Origin: Dryococelus australis
Lineage: Eukaryota > Arthropoda > Insecta > Phasmatodea > Phasmatidae
Direction of reading: 5' to 3'
DNA: 64,000 nt
Assembly (NCBI GenBank): GCA_029891345.1
Contig: CM057002.1
Span: forward strand, 16,738,295 to 16,802,294
Part shown: positions 35,197 through 47,489 of the stretch, piece by piece
Layout of the letters: the number at the start of each line of letters is the position of its first letter
How positions within the stretch are numbered: the first letter of the stretch is position 1
The notes under the pieces: model-generated
Told to the model about the DNA's origin: nothing
Databases searched by the model: none
What the model saw: only the letters and a program-made list of their open reading frames with translations
Program-made: the position numbers and the translations under genes

Positions 35197-36069
35197 GCAG
35201 TACTGTGTTTTGAGTAAAATTGTACAACAATAATTTAATAATAATGTTAGCACAAAAAACAATCACTTTCATTCAGTGCAAAATCCACAACATAAACAGT
35301 GCGAAAGTTAAGTTAAGACTCACTGTCCTCCACACAGTATTCACCAAATTTAACGGAACCCTTAACATGGCATCTATTAAAAATACATACGAAGGAAAAA
35401 GAAAAGAAAAAAAAAAAACAGAAAAAACCTATTAAACTTTTTTTCCTATTTTTTCTTAAAATTTTTGAAGCTTGAAATAAGCTGGACATGTAATTGCTTA
35501 AGTGAACTGCTCGTGGCATCATTCTGCAGGCAAACAACAAACTATGAAATGGAGAGTCTGTTCTCTTTCTCCTACTCCTTCCCCTCCCTCTTCGGTCACA
35601 CTACAGTCGTCCCCACACAGAAGCATCGCTAGGGGGGAAAGGAAAGGGGGAGGTTGGAGATTGTAACACTTCTCACTCCCCATCCCTTTTGTCCTTGCTC
35701 ATTAGGTTATCAACATTAGTATTACCCTTGAATTGTGATAAAATATGCAACTGCAGTCCACTATGATGCATTTTATTATACTGTGAGGTAATTTTCTCCC
35801 AGAATTTGTCCTAACTAACACACACGTCAGCACCACTGATACTGGTATAACCTCCTTCCCACATCAGTCAGTGAGACCCCCCCCTTCCCGCTAAGCTGGA
35901 GACAAGTTATGTACTTGTCTTCCTGCACAACAGTCCTACACATATGCAGACATAATGACATATCACACCCAATGTCCAACTAGTAATGACCATATCCAAA
36001 AAATGTGGACAACTTTGTATTGATTTATACTGTAGTTCCTCTTCCAACACCAGGCTTTATGTTGGGGCA

Positions 36070-36153
<84 letters not shown>

Positions 36154-36449
36154 TATATATATATATATATAGACACACACACATAGCATATTGTAATTGA
36201 ACAACTGTGGTGCAGTTGACCTATCTGGATATTCCACTGAACTTTTTGCGTGACTGTCCGCATATCCAGTGATTGTCATGCTATCAACTGGCAGTAGTAG
36301 TGACAATGTGGCATATTATTAAGTCGTGCCATGGTGTACACATTGTCATTTTCGTTTGCATACTCGCAAAATAAAACAGTCCACCTGCACATTGGCACAA
36401 CACTTTACATTCAATGAGATTTGGGGAACCCCAGTTTGGAGTTGCAGAC
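35197..36449. other. intron, no gene
   Basis: AT-rich. Includes the AT microsatellite at 36073-36171. No exon signal. Confidence 0.5.
36073..36171. repeat. (AT)n microsatellite
   Basis: About 48 AT units with one GC interruption at 36151. Confidence 0.95.
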
Positions 36450-36692
36450 CTGCAGGAGGTACTGTGCTGCCTGGGAGAAGTCCAGCATGGCAGCAGTGAG
36501 GGCCTGGCATGCAGCCGGGCAGTTGCGGAGTGGCGCGGGCAGCGCGGCTAGGCGCTCCTCCCCCTCATGCAGGCACTGTGCCCCCACCCGGCCATGCAGC
36601 TGGAAGTGCAGTGCCACTATGCGGCTCGTGTCCTTGTCATCGCTGTGGTGCTTCTCCAGGAAGTCCAGTGCTGCTGTCTTAAGCCCAGGAAC
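36450..36692 (-). CDS. spatacsin (SPG11) exon
   Basis: 243 bp, 81 codons, phase 0 at both ends. Begins VPGLKTAALDFLEKHH after GCGCAG, includes SRIVALHFQLHGRVG and ends MLDFSQAAQYLLQ before GTCTGC. The PGLKTALLDYL, ALHF and LDAAESY-type motifs of vertebrate spatacsin line up in order. Confidence 0.92.
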
Positions 36693-37130
36693 CTGCGCAC
36701 ATCCACGAACCGCTAGATGAGAGTTAAAAGGGTGATTGGCCATGAGGTCTTTTGGAGCTCATTAGGTTAAATTGAGACAGAAGCGGAGCAAAAATGGAGT
36801 TTGTAGTGTTTTATTACGTGAATATAGATGGACAGTAAAAAAAAAGTATTATTATTTGTACAATTGCAGATTGGCAGGATGGGTGCTTAATTGAACCATT
36901 TACCACCATGATGATCAATGAACAACTGATTGCACATTTTCTATTGCAGTCTGGCCAGCAGCAGCCCAGAGAGTGTCACTACAGTCCAAGGTCACCACTG
37001 AGCCAGTAGCATATGACAATCAAACTGAAAATGATAAATCTAATACATAAGTCTCACAAGAACAGTAATCCACTAGCACATTTTTTTACATGTGCCTTAC
37101 ACTTTATAAACAAGTGAACATGTTGATATG
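36693..37130. other. intron, no gene
   Basis: Nothing recognised. Confidence 0.5.
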
Positions 37131-37195
37131 CAGGTAGAGCTTAATGTCTCATAAAAAGTAGTCATTAAAGATAGAGAAAGTTGCTCAGAGGAGGA
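37131..37195. repeat. dispersed repeat (copy 1 of 2)
   Basis: Shares a GCAGGTAGA.CTTRAYGTCTC-type stretch and the next ~45 bp with 59597-59660, about 80% similar. No coding content. Confidence 0.6.
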
Positions 37196-37539
37196 GAAAC
37201 AGAGGATAAATTGGCCATGGCCTGTTGTAAGGAAACATCCCAGCATCAGCATTCACATGGAGAGATTTTGGGAAACAATGGAAAAGAAAAATCAGGATCG
37301 TCAGATAAGGCACTAAACCAGTGTTCTCTCGAATGTGAGTCCAGCAATTTACCACCGTACCACCTTGCTAGTAACAGAATAGTACTGGCGCATGAGGCAT
37401 TCCGCAGTGGTAGAAACTGCACCCTACATGAACGACTTCAAACCATCTTGAATCAGAATCACCTGACAGGCAAGTCACTTCCTAAAAAAAAACAAACAGT
37501 GATGGAGGTGGGACACGTGGTCCACTGGAGTTGACAGAG

Positions 37540-38660
37540 CCTCAACAGAACCTTTTACCACGTGATCCTTGCTTTTACTGTTCGCCAAGTTTCTACATGA
37601 AGCCATCACGTCAACGCCCCTCCCCGAAGAAGCAATTGTTTTCCAATTGCCGCTCCTGCTAGAGAAAAAGTGCACAGTTCAAACTTTGCACAGCTGTGGG
37701 GTAGTAGGCCAATCAGAGGAGAGTCACAGCCTCTATGAGCGCATAAGAGCAAGATGTGTCATCACCTTGTGCCAAACGCCGCAGTAGATAATGTGTGACG
37801 TCAGAAGCTCCATCCACTAAGAGGCGGGGCTAAACCTCCCGCACCCTTCTGAGAGCCGTCAAGTTGGAGGAATTAGTATAAAAGGAATCCAGCCTAGACC
37901 TCAGGGCAGTCTGCTATACCTCTAGTCGCTCTGAAGGCTCAAGGGTTTTAGCTAAGAGCAGAGTCCCTCACCCACGCTGGTGACCGTGGAAGAACCAGTG
38001 GCCGTTGACCCCCGCAGCAACAGCTCCGGAGGACCAGTACCTTCCAAAGGCCTTCCACTTCTTTGGCCTCCACCAGCAGCTCCTGAAGACCATCAACAGC
38101 TACCAGAGGGTCCTGCCGACATCATCCCACCCTTTCTTGCCTCACTACCACCCAGATATTGCAGGGCACTGCGACAACATCCCCCCTGGACACCCTGTAC
38201 GGTTCTAGCCAAACCAACTCTTTGCCACTTGGGCAAAGAAATCCCTCATGAATGAAAAGCCAGGTCCCTTCAGTACATTCCTCCTTAATTACATTAGGGA
38301 ATAATAATTGCCTAATTTTATTGTTGAATTAATTTCATATCATCAATGTCTTATTGTTGAATTAATTTCACATCATCAATGTCTTATTGTTGAATTAATT
38401 TCACATCATCAATGTCTTACACCATCTCATATTAACATTGATTGCTCAGGTTGTCTTCACCTGGAACTAACGTAAGAAACTTCCACTAAATTATTTTTAA
38501 ATTATTTAATTGTTTCCAAGTAGCAGAGTGTGAAACCACCTTGATAATCTTTTAAATACGTATTTGCAATAAACGTATTTATATTTAAATCCATGCTAGT
38601 GTTTCGATTCATAGCTTTTATTATATCCCTTATCGTTCTTTAAGGGTTTAATATAATTTG
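37540..38660 (+). mobile_element. LTR copy P1
   Basis: Shares the CAAG...CATCACGTCAACGCCCC segment with P2, P4 and L4. TATA box TTAGTATAAAAGG at about 37875, palindrome (CAGGTTGTCTTCACCTG) at about 38447-38464, AATAAA at 38568-38573. A 33-bp tandem repeat is inserted before the palindrome. Confidence 0.65.
38318..38416. repeat. 33-bp tandem repeat, 3 copies
   Basis: Unit TTATTGTTGAATTAATTTCA plus 13 bp, three times head to tail with one mismatch in the first copy. Lies inside LTR P1. Confidence 0.95.
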
Positions 38661-39128
38661 GAGTTTGAATCGCTCATTTTAAGGTAAAGCCAGCTACATG
38701 TAAAAATAGCCACAGGACAAATACACACATCATTAAGAGGCAAACCGAGATCTGCCGGCCAAATACTTGGTATCTCTTTGTAGATCTTCGGGAGCGCCTA
38801 AATGCACTAGGTACTCCTCGTCCATACGTGGAATAGAGTATTTTGGACAGCTTCCTACTCAGCCTGCCGGAGAACAGCCAGGCCAAAGGGAGAGAACTGT
38901 TGCCTCTACTTGTCCCTCGGTTGTAGAAGTCACCTAGAAGTTCTGACTGTCAACGTAATAAATCCTGCACTCTGTAGTTCCATCCATAACTGGAGAACGG
39001 CCAGATGTGGAGCTACAGGATGGAATTTACATGACAAAACCAGTGCTCTTACACGATAGGGCCGCAATCTTTACCCGGCTTCGTCTTAGGGTTTCCTTTA
39101 TTTATTCTATTTTGTTTAATTCTACCTT

Positions 39129-39479
39129 ATGCCTTACTTGCATAAAGGTGGGCAAAAATATATGCTGAAACAAGTCCTTAAACAGCTAGAGGCAGAGATA
39201 ATAAATCAGCACACTCCAGAAGAATTAGAGGTTAACCCACTGTTCACACATCCTTGTAGACCAGATAAATGTATACCTTTAGAATACCTACTGGTGGTAC
39301 AGTTCAACGTCGCCGTCCCGGGACTCGATACCACACTTTTACCTGAATCTCACACCTCCATACTGCCACACATACCCAAGGAATCTACGAGCAGTTTGAG
39401 CACACTGCCCAGCCGCCGGCTGCCCCAGAGAGTCAGCTGGAGAGGACGAGGGTACCGCCACCTCACAACACGCAGGTAA
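39129..39479 (+). pseudogene. internal ORF start of the hairpin-LTR family (after P1)
   Basis: A 116-residue frame beginning MPYLHKGGQKYMLKQ, with a charged helical stretch. Related starts follow L4 (MPYSCQRGAKKQL, minus strand near 47404) and P4 (IPYRKKGGVTHK, near 56365). The repeated position after an LTR suggests a gag N-terminus. No known domain was recognised. Confidence 0.4.
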
Positions 39480-39634
39480 CGTGATGCTAAGTGGTGCTCC
39501 CTGTGCCAGTACTGCCTAAGCGAGAATAGATCTCTCAGGGTATAATCTACGCAACACTGGCATCACATTATTTGAAGGCCACCTTCATCTCTAAAGCACA
39601 ATCTGCATACCGTAGAACTTTGAAGGTGAAATTT

Positions 39635-39790
39635 ATTGTAGTGGTTACAGTCCCCGCGTTGCCGGCCAGACAGATCCCTCTCAAGTCTCCCGACCAGTAA
39701 ATTTAATCCTTCCCAATGTGGGGAACCCACCTGCAACAAGCTAGCTGAGGAACTTGGTTCAATCCCCGTTGACATCAGGACTTACCACTA
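39635..39790 (+). repeat. possible tRNA-related repeat
   Basis: A GTAGTGGTTACAGTCC stretch resembles a pol III A box and GGTTCAATCCCCG at about 39750 resembles a B box. The ~100-nt spacing is longer than usual, so this is tentative. Confidence 0.25.
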
Positions 39791-40185
39791 CGATAACCAT
39801 TAGCTTTAGACATCTTCAAATAATTAGGGTTACCGAGGTTTAAGCCCTCAAACATTACCCTCTTTAGAGTTTGCTGTGTACTATCACCACAGGTACATTT
39901 GATACTAATCTTTGTACAAGGAGGCTTAAAACGCTTCAGTACATGGACAGAAGATTTGGGAATACGCCAAGAAAATATACTGATTAACTGCAGCATCCTT
40001 TACATTTCACACATGTAAAAAACTGGATGTAACCCTGCCACTGGTCAAGCTGACTGATGTTCCCATTTGTCAAGCTACTTTTTCTCCCATACAGGAATAC
40101 ACCCAGTTGGCACAATGTTCATCTACTATCAGGGTTCCAAACAGGACTAGCCCCTGTTTGGCAGTCTTATCTTGCCCAGCCCTGC

Positions 40186-40214
40186 AGTGAGTGAGTGAGT
40201 GAGTGAGTGAGTGA
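40186..40214. repeat. (GTGA)n microsatellite
   Basis: About seven GTGA units at the 3' side of the SINE-like unit on the minus strand, possibly its tail. Confidence 0.9.
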
Positions 40215-40470
40215 AGAGATTTGGGGGGCTCCTAACAGCGAGGTCTTGAGGGCAGATGAGGTTGACTGAAGTGAATATGGAGTGGCGCTGGATTGAATGG
40301 GTAGGGGAAATGGGAGAGCCCCCAAGAAAACCCCCCGACCAACGGCATCGTCCAGCACGATTCCCACTTGCGAAAATCGGTGAACTGGCCGGGAATCGAA
40401 CCCAGTTCGCCTTGGTGGGAAGACAGTGGGTGTTCTGTAGAAGCAGGCACAGCCTAAGGACATAGGTGTA
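40215..40470 (-). mobile_element. tRNA-derived SINE
   Basis: The minus strand has GAACTGGGTTCGATTCCCGG at about 40390-40410, a very good pol III B box (GGTTCGANNCC), inside a non-coding GC-rich unit followed by a simple-repeat tail (GTGA)n. The A box is weak (TTAGGCTGTGCC). No full tRNA cloverleaf is visible. Confidence 0.5.
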
Positions 40471-41699
40471 GGTAGAAGAATGTAGTGGGTAGGCCTTATT
40501 ATGGGCCTCCAGCAAGTAACTTGGCAGGCGGGAAGTTGACAGCAGACTCAAGCACTTACAGACGGGTGCAACAGTCAAATGGGATACTGCTCTGCAGAGA
40601 CAGACCTACTTATTGGCGAGGAAGGAATAGGTGCAGTGGTACATGCCTGCTCCTGCAAGTCTGTCAGAGATTCGTTAGATGAAACAGGAAATAGTGGGAG
40701 TAGGTAGATAGAGAATCGTTAGCTGTGAGTTTTTAAGTCAGCCAAATCAGATTAGGTCTGTTTATTGCAGAAACAGTAAACACACCTAACCAGCCTGTAC
40801 CTTGACTAGGGCCTGCAGGGCCAACCAGGATGATGCCTAGTCTTGGAAGACACGGGGGTGAGGGTGACTCCAATGGTTAGTTTCTCAGATGCATGGCTAG
40901 CTGGGTAGCCGTGAAGCACGGGTGGCTTTGGTAAGCTAACAGGCAGCATAGCATTTGGATCTAGAGCTGCGATAGCTGGTAGACGGAAGTGATGAAGCGG
41001 TTGCTGACCAGCAGGATGCCTCAGCTGGCCTGAGCTAACAGTGGGGTTCAAGGGCAACCTGTGGCGTATGCGACTTAACATCTCTTCTTGGGAGAGAGCA
41101 CTGGCTGGGGCGAGGCAAGAATGTGTAATAACGTTCCCAGTGGTGCATCAATTACATTTTAAAATTTTTTGGTGCCTGTAAACCTAACTACAGGATTTCA
41201 CAATATTCATAAAAGAAAACAACTTCTATAAATAAGTTTTCTGCAAAGTCACTGTTATCAGGAACATAACCAGCTTTGTGGTAGGTGTAAAAGACTTTCC
41301 CAAATTTTTGCAGCATAAATACGTACATCTGTGATGGTCCACAAATTTTGCCAATGTACTATTCTGCTGATACTAGAGACGGGTCCATACTACATGTTCT
41401 TGACACTTAATACCAGTTTCGATACCAAAACATTCTCACAATACTCGATACCAAATTTAAATTGTCATGAACACAAAACAACTTGGCACCACACTGATAG
41501 CTTAGAACACACATATTTTGCGATTTCACAGTTTTTAAAATTTATTTTGCAACTTGAAGAAAATTACTGTAATGTTAAATAAATATTGTAATTAGCTGAT
41601 ACAACCATCATGGCCTTGCCCGCGGAATACATGGGCTACGCTACGACAGGTGTATCAGATAATTTTGGAATGTGTGGGAAGTACAATAACTACTAAATT
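40471..41699. other. intron, possible degraded LTR
   Basis: No gene. An AATAAA on the minus strand at about 40758 and a diverged palindrome-like stretch near 40790 may be one more LTR copy in L orientation. This could not be confirmed. Confidence 0.3.
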
Positions 41700-41992
41700 T
41701 TTGCTTGCGTGTGCCTATCGGTGCTCGCTTGCAAGTCTCTAACTGTTTTTATTGTACCTGAAATATATACCATAAAAGTGATTAATGGGATAAAATGAAT
41801 AAAATGAAAAATTTTTGTGCAGCATATAATTGTGGTATGTATTGGATGTACTGTAGTTGAGTTGCTCACTTGCTAATATCGGCGTTCGCTTGCAACTCTC
41901 AACCGGTTTTATTGTACCTCAATTATGTGCCACAAAAGTAAATGTCAAAACTCATAGTTGCAGTATGTATGGGTTGCCTAAAAACACCTCAA
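41700..41992. repeat. ~165-bp direct duplication
   Basis: The segment with TCGGYGYTCGCTTGCAA and GTTTTATTGTACCT occurs at about 41715-41765 and again at 41878-41925, with similar flanks, so a block of about 165 bp was duplicated and has diverged. Confidence 0.7.
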
Positions 41993-42217
41993 GGTGCTCG
42001 CAGCTGTGTGAATATTATGCTGTGAATAAAATATGGTATATTGTTGTACACTTGTACTTAAACTATGGTACACTTTACGAAAGTATAGTACACATTCTGA
42101 AAGTTATGGTATTATTCTCACAGATATTGCACATATTCCGAAAGTTGTGGTACACTTGTACCATAATTATGGAATGAGAAAATGGGTTTTAAAATGAGAT
42201 ACTTTTGGATATTCTCA

Positions 42218-42254
42218 CGCGATACTCGATACTATAAAGTATCGAGGTATCGCG
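42218..42254. repeat. near-perfect palindrome
   Basis: CGCGATACTCGATACT pairs with AGTATCGAGGTATCGCG around a short centre, giving arms of about 17 bp with one bulge. Confidence 0.85.
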
Positions 42255-42869
42255 ATAACGAGGATCCTTTCCCAAGCTGATACTACTATTAAAGATCTGC
42301 TAATTCTTTGCTGATACAATTAACTTCAAAACGGTGTAAATTATTTACAATAAATTTAGTTTACTAAACCATATAACAACAGAAGTAAAAAAAAATTTAA
42401 CTGCAACATCTGAAATGGAAAACTTGCATATGAGATACACGTCACATGTAACAAAAGAGTAGCACCTCGTATATCACAAAAGATTCGCACCTTGCATAAG
42501 CGTACCACTTCGCGAAGTTGCACCTCATTTTTCGACACATAGATTGACATAAAATGTGCGACCAATACGTGGGTAAATAGATAATTTGTATAGACTATTT
42601 TTATGCAATCGTAATGGATATTGACCAATGCCCCGATACAGCAAAATATATGTAATAGCGACACTGGTGTTCCTGAGCGGGATAGCTGCATAAATACACA
42701 TAAAAGGATGATGTACCTACTAGGTTAGTGTAACAAAATTAAATTCACATACCTTCATATGGAATTTGTGGACAACAAAGGAATTGTACTCATTTCCTGG
42801 CTGGACTAAGTTCTGCCTTGTCACCACAATACATACTTAAAGTCAGTTTCGTTAATAATACTGACGTGT

Positions 42870-44465
42870 GCCGATTAAGTCTGACTGACATGTATGTCAA
42901 GGATTTTTCCTCTAGACTAAAAGCGGGATGGTTTACTCTGGTTCTACGATATGAGGCGAGGGGTGTTGGCGATTGTTTACTTAATCAGTTGTTTTAGGTG
43001 ATGCGATTGAAGAGGGTTTCACCCACTAGCTGCGAGCTTGGTCTACTCCGAAGCGGCAATTCCAGTCACTGGCTTCACGGCTCCAGAAGTTGGGGTTTGC
43101 CCAGCTGTATCTGGACTCCGTCTGGTTTAACAACCCTCTTATCACCGGATGGTATGAAGGGTGAATGCGAATGCATGGTGGGAAAACGATTAGAGTTACC
43201 GAAGCAGGCGCTGCTGCTTGTCGCCTAAGTTGGGCGGCGCGGTCCTGTTCTGCCTACCGGTCCTGTGTAGGATGAGGTAATACTATCCACCGTTTGATAG
43301 CAATGTCAGCCAGGTATTGCTCTGTATGCTCCTTGCCACTCCTCATCTTATAAGGCATAGGGCACACCTGTCTGACAGTCTATGCAGTGCACTTATACAG
43401 GAACTGTAATTAAAGTGTAGCCCAATAGTGACTTGCTGGCACGAGCTCTATAGTAACCACTGATCCTCCACGCATGCAGGCTGATCATGGACATGGAGCT
43501 GTGTGGGCCACCAAGCCTCTACTGGTTGTGCGTTCGCACGGGGTTGGACGGCAACCCCCAGGCTAAGGTCACCTCAGAACTAACTTAGTGCTCAAAGTGA
43601 AAGATAACCTAAGCTTGTAGCCCGTCCCTGCACGAAGGTGTTTCTAGTGGTTGGGGCATTGCTGTTTCTCCCCACCAGCACTGACTTAGTGCTCGGGGGT
43701 TGGGAAGAAACAAGTAGCCGTCTAATGTGGATGTCAGTACTCTTGAGTTCCTGTTGGCAGTGCACATAATATTCTGTTCCAGACCGTCACACAGACAAGT
43801 ACTCTGTAAATGAAAAGAGAAGGGTAGTGAACAATGGGTGTTTATTGGAGATGCAATAAACACATGACCTTGTGCTACCTCCTATCAGACAGTGGAGAGC
43901 TGAAGGTACCTGCAGTTCCAGGTATAGGCTACCTGGTTCTAGTAAAAAGGGGAATAACTGATTCTAGGCAAAAGTAAAAGTATTTAAAGTTAAACTGACT
44001 AAGAAAAGGGTGTTTTGAGGAGACAAAGTGAAGTTAATTATGTGTGTACGTGTTCAATGGATATTGACGCATGATGAGTAACCACTGGCGGCGTACTCGT
44101 ACTTCTGAAGTTCCTGGAGGTCCCAGCACTGAATTAGTGGTCTGGGATGTCACGAGAGAGTTTGTGAAGAATGAACTGTGGGCTGCGGAGGTGAGCATCC
44201 AGACTGGTCAGCATTTCTGCTTCGTGCCTCGTCGGCGGCGCTCAGCCTTGTCTGGTGGTGGGCAGCTTGTAGGCTCTGAGCGCTGGGAAGTTGAAGAAGA
44301 AGGGGGTACCGTGCCTGCCAGGTTACATAACCTTCAGGTGAAGAGAATCTGCTCATAGGTTCTTGTTGCCTGGTAGAGTAGGCGGCAGAGAATGCATGTA
44401 GAAAATTTTCTGTCTCATTCTATAGCAGTGGAAGTACAAACAATTGGCGATGAGTTGTAATTGTT
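42870..44465 (-). mobile_element. LTR copy L3
   Basis: Shares blocks with L1 and L2 along its length. Palindrome at 43918-43936 (CCAGGTATAGGCTACCTGG), AATAAA (minus strand) at 43841-43846. It lies about 540 bp from the spatacsin exon at 45003-45110. Confidence 0.65.
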
Positions 44466-45002
44466 GTTAATTATTAGGTTGAGCGGCAAGTGTCAATACT
44501 TTCCATAAGAAAGTGAACTATGATGTAGGAGAGATAAAGGGAAAAAAGGAGGGGGGGGGGGGGAACAGAATATGGCAGATGAAATAGAGACAGAAAGAGG
44601 GAGATAAGAGAATGAGAATGTAGTATATGTAAATATGCATGTGCACACAAATTCATGCATGCAATATATACATGTGATGCAGTTCGCAGCAAGTACACCA
44701 AGAACAATGCTACAGAGAATCTCTTAACATCCTTCATATACTAACTGCCAAAAATCTGAAGCTATTCAACCACTTCACAAGTTTGTTATACTTAATACTC
44801 AAAAATATCACCAGGATCTGATTATTCTGTTACTTTTTCTCATTAAACCACGTCCTCTTCAGCTGGAACCTGCTACACGCATAGAGCAGTTTGTTGGCTG
44901 GGACACTGGCACAGGCTTTGAAACAATGTCTACCAACGCTTCTCCACGGTCAACATGTCACCCGCACATAAAAGTTAGATTCTACCAAAGAGAAACACCT
45001 AC
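44466..45002. other. intron next to a spatacsin exon
   Basis: Poly(G) run near 44550-44562 and pyrimidine/purine-rich sequence. No gene. Confidence 0.5.
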
Positions 45003-45110
45003 CTTGTCCATGCCTTTCCCCAGCAGGAACTCAAACCTGTTGTTCTTCTTCAACATCTGGAAGATGTAGCTCATTTCCGTGTATCGTCCAGCCCCAGTTA
45101 GCAAACGAAC
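45003..45110 (-). CDS. spatacsin (SPG11) exon
   Basis: 108 bp, 36 codons, phase 0 at both ends. Encodes VRLLTGAGRYTEMSYIF followed by a basic helix ending FEFLLGKGMDK. LLTG.GRY.EM.YIF is the most diagnostic spatacsin motif in the window. Acceptor CACCAG|G, donor ACAAG|GTAGGT. It is short enough to be easily missed. Confidence 0.95.
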
Positions 45111-45359
45111 CTGGTGACACAAACATTATGCCCCTAGTACTGTCTCCACTTGACATAAACCAAATTATTGTTCACATTTATTGTTATTTAACTGCACAAA
45201 TTCTATGCGGAATTTTACACAGGCAAAAAAAAAAAATAAAAAAAAAAAAAAACCCCTTCATTTTGCTTCCAAATGGTATTACTTACCCACAGGCAACAAA
45301 ATACACTAACATTGAATTGTTTCTTTATATCAAGTGACGCATGATGCATTCCTGCTCAT
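45111..45359. other. intron
   Basis: Poly(A)-rich stretch at 45225-45252. No gene. Confidence 0.5.
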
Positions 45360-46511
45360 CTATGACACCCACACTACTAAACAACATCACCCCATCTTGG
45401 AACGCAATACTCCTAAACAGGGCAGGTCAAGCATAAAAAACAGTACTTGAAGCATGACACGTGCTTACAGGGTACATTGGCACTGTCAGAGTTACTACAG
45501 ACACTTGCACCTACATTGTACTGTTCACCCACATTCGCCAAGAAGCCATCATGTCAATACCCCTCTCCGAAGACTGTACTATCTACTGAGCTGCCAGCAC
45601 CCTCCAGCGAAGGTCGCACCAGTTACATAGCGCCCAACTGGAGAGCCTCCCACAAAGGAGATAAGAAATGCCAATGCCTCCAGCACAGGAGATAAGAAAT
45701 GAAAGGCACCCCTTCACCAGCAAGAATTTTTAACCCCTGAGACACGAGGCTGGTTTCTCCCTCGCCCTCCTGAGACCCTACAAGCTCCAGAATTTAGTGT
45801 AAAAGGGTCAGCATATCCCTGGCTCCACCACTGTAATGGCCAGAGGTAGCAATTAGGGGTAAGTGCTCGCAAACCCTTCTCCACCACTTGCCAAGGCTGG
45901 AGACTGTCTTCAGGGCGCGCCAGCCACTAGACCCCAGATATAGAACTGCTGTCATGGTTGGGATCTCTTCGCGCCGGTAGAATGTCATCGACCAGAGGTC
46001 TGCAACCTCTTCCGCAGCCTCCATCACCGTCGAGCCAGCAGCTTCTGGAAGCTGCCGCCAAACACAGGGTCCTGCTGACGTCGCTCTCACCAACCTCCCC
46101 TTACTCCTTGGTTATACACCTAGAGGTAAACTGTCACGACGGCGTCCCCTCTGGATACCCCCTTTTTGCTCACCTTTTAGTGTCCTTCTGGTAAATGACT
46201 CCCCAGTCTAGGTTCCTTCAGGACCCTCCTTCCCCCTCCACACCAGTAGTCCACTAGCTTAATTCTACTTTTATTTAATCTTTTAATTCACCCACATAAT
46301 TCTTATCTTTGCACCCAGGTCACCTTCGCCTGATTATTAATAACAGGGTTAACATACCCTAATAATGTTTGTAACAGTAGGAGAGTGCAGAACTACGTGT
46401 TCAAATACGTATTAAATAAAAATGTATTTTCTTCATAAACCTAGCTTTGCTTAGTTTTCACATCATGTTTGAACCTAATGTTTTAGACCTTTAAGAAACA
46501 TAAGTTCTTAC
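45360..46511 (+). mobile_element. LTR copy P2
   Basis: Inverted relative to L4 at about 47900-49055 and roughly 80% similar over at least 600 bp by eye. TATA-like GTGTAAAAGG near 45800, palindrome at about 46315-46333, AATAAA at 46415-46420. Ends near TTCTTACA. Confidence 0.75.
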
Positions 46512-47078
46512 ACACAGAATAAAAGCTGGTTGATCACGTAGAAACCACTAAGGCAGCGACAGTGATGGTGGCGGCAGTGACGGAAATGGTGGTTAGAGAA
46601 AATGATGTAATGTTTAATTGTGAAGCCTGAACTCTCATTTAAACTGTCAGTCATCAACAGTCAAGCACTGAATATAAGAGAATATTAATGTCCTCAAGCG
46701 GGACATCACTTGACACACTTGAATTTAAAACTAATGACAGTCTAGAATGGGGTTCTTCATATTGGGGCTTATTTGCATCCGCCATGGACCAAAAACTAGG
46801 GACATGAATCTTTATGACAAATTTAACTCTGTAGGTCTTCTTATAGGATGGTTTAGTCTTGATTACTTTAATTGACTTCAACCATCGAGAAACCAGAATC
46901 GTGAGGGGCATTAGGGTAAGGCAGAGACCTTATGGATGTTTAAGTGCCTGGTTGGTGTGCAAAGAAACCCTGGTGGGCTTTCTGGTAGGCAATAAATCAG
47001 CAGTTATACACACAACCCTTCTCCGAGATAGTATCTTTTTGGTGGAGGGACACGGCATGCTCCTACTTGCTGGCTGGC
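46512..47078. other. intron
   Basis: Between P2 and the L4 internal remnant. No domain. Confidence 0.4.
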
Positions 47079-47480
47079 TCACTGTGTTGCAAGGCAACGA
47101 ACAGCGGCTAGTTCTCGTTGCATTGAAGTGGTGCTGAGATTGTTGTTGCAGCCTTCAGTGACAAGGGGAGGGGTCTTCTGTAAGGGGGTCTCTATCCAAT
47201 ACCGGTCAAGGCCTAGGATGGTATCTACGTACTGTTGAGTAACTTCTATGGCTAGATGCTGAGTACCCAGTAACTTAATTAAGGGGGGAAACAAAGGGGT
47301 ATTACAAGTAGATTCAAAAGAGGGTAATTTAATATGTTCTTCTATTATGTCTTTCAATGCTCTATTAAGCTGTTTCTTAGCTCCTCTTTGACAGGAGTAT
47401 GGCATGAGGAAGAAACTAATATCAACTGTTCTAAAGCTAAGAAGGGATCTAGGTTCCCTACCGTGTACTGCTAAATACAC
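47079..47480 (-). pseudogene. internal ORF start of the hairpin-LTR family (after L4)
   Basis: From about 47404 downward the minus strand reads MPYSCQRGAKKQLNRALKDI, similar in position and composition to the frames after P1 and P4. The remaining sequence (PPLIKLLG, EVTQQYVDTILGLDRYW) has no recognised domain. Confidence 0.4.
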
Positions 47481-47489
47481 AGACTTGCG

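Noticed and set aside
34751-35233. 160-residue frame ending in polyglycine
   Set aside because: The glycine run is the (GGT)n repeat and the rest lies antisense in LTR L2.
38318-38416. CRISPR-like array
   Set aside because: Repeats are head to tail without spacers and the DNA is eukaryotic.
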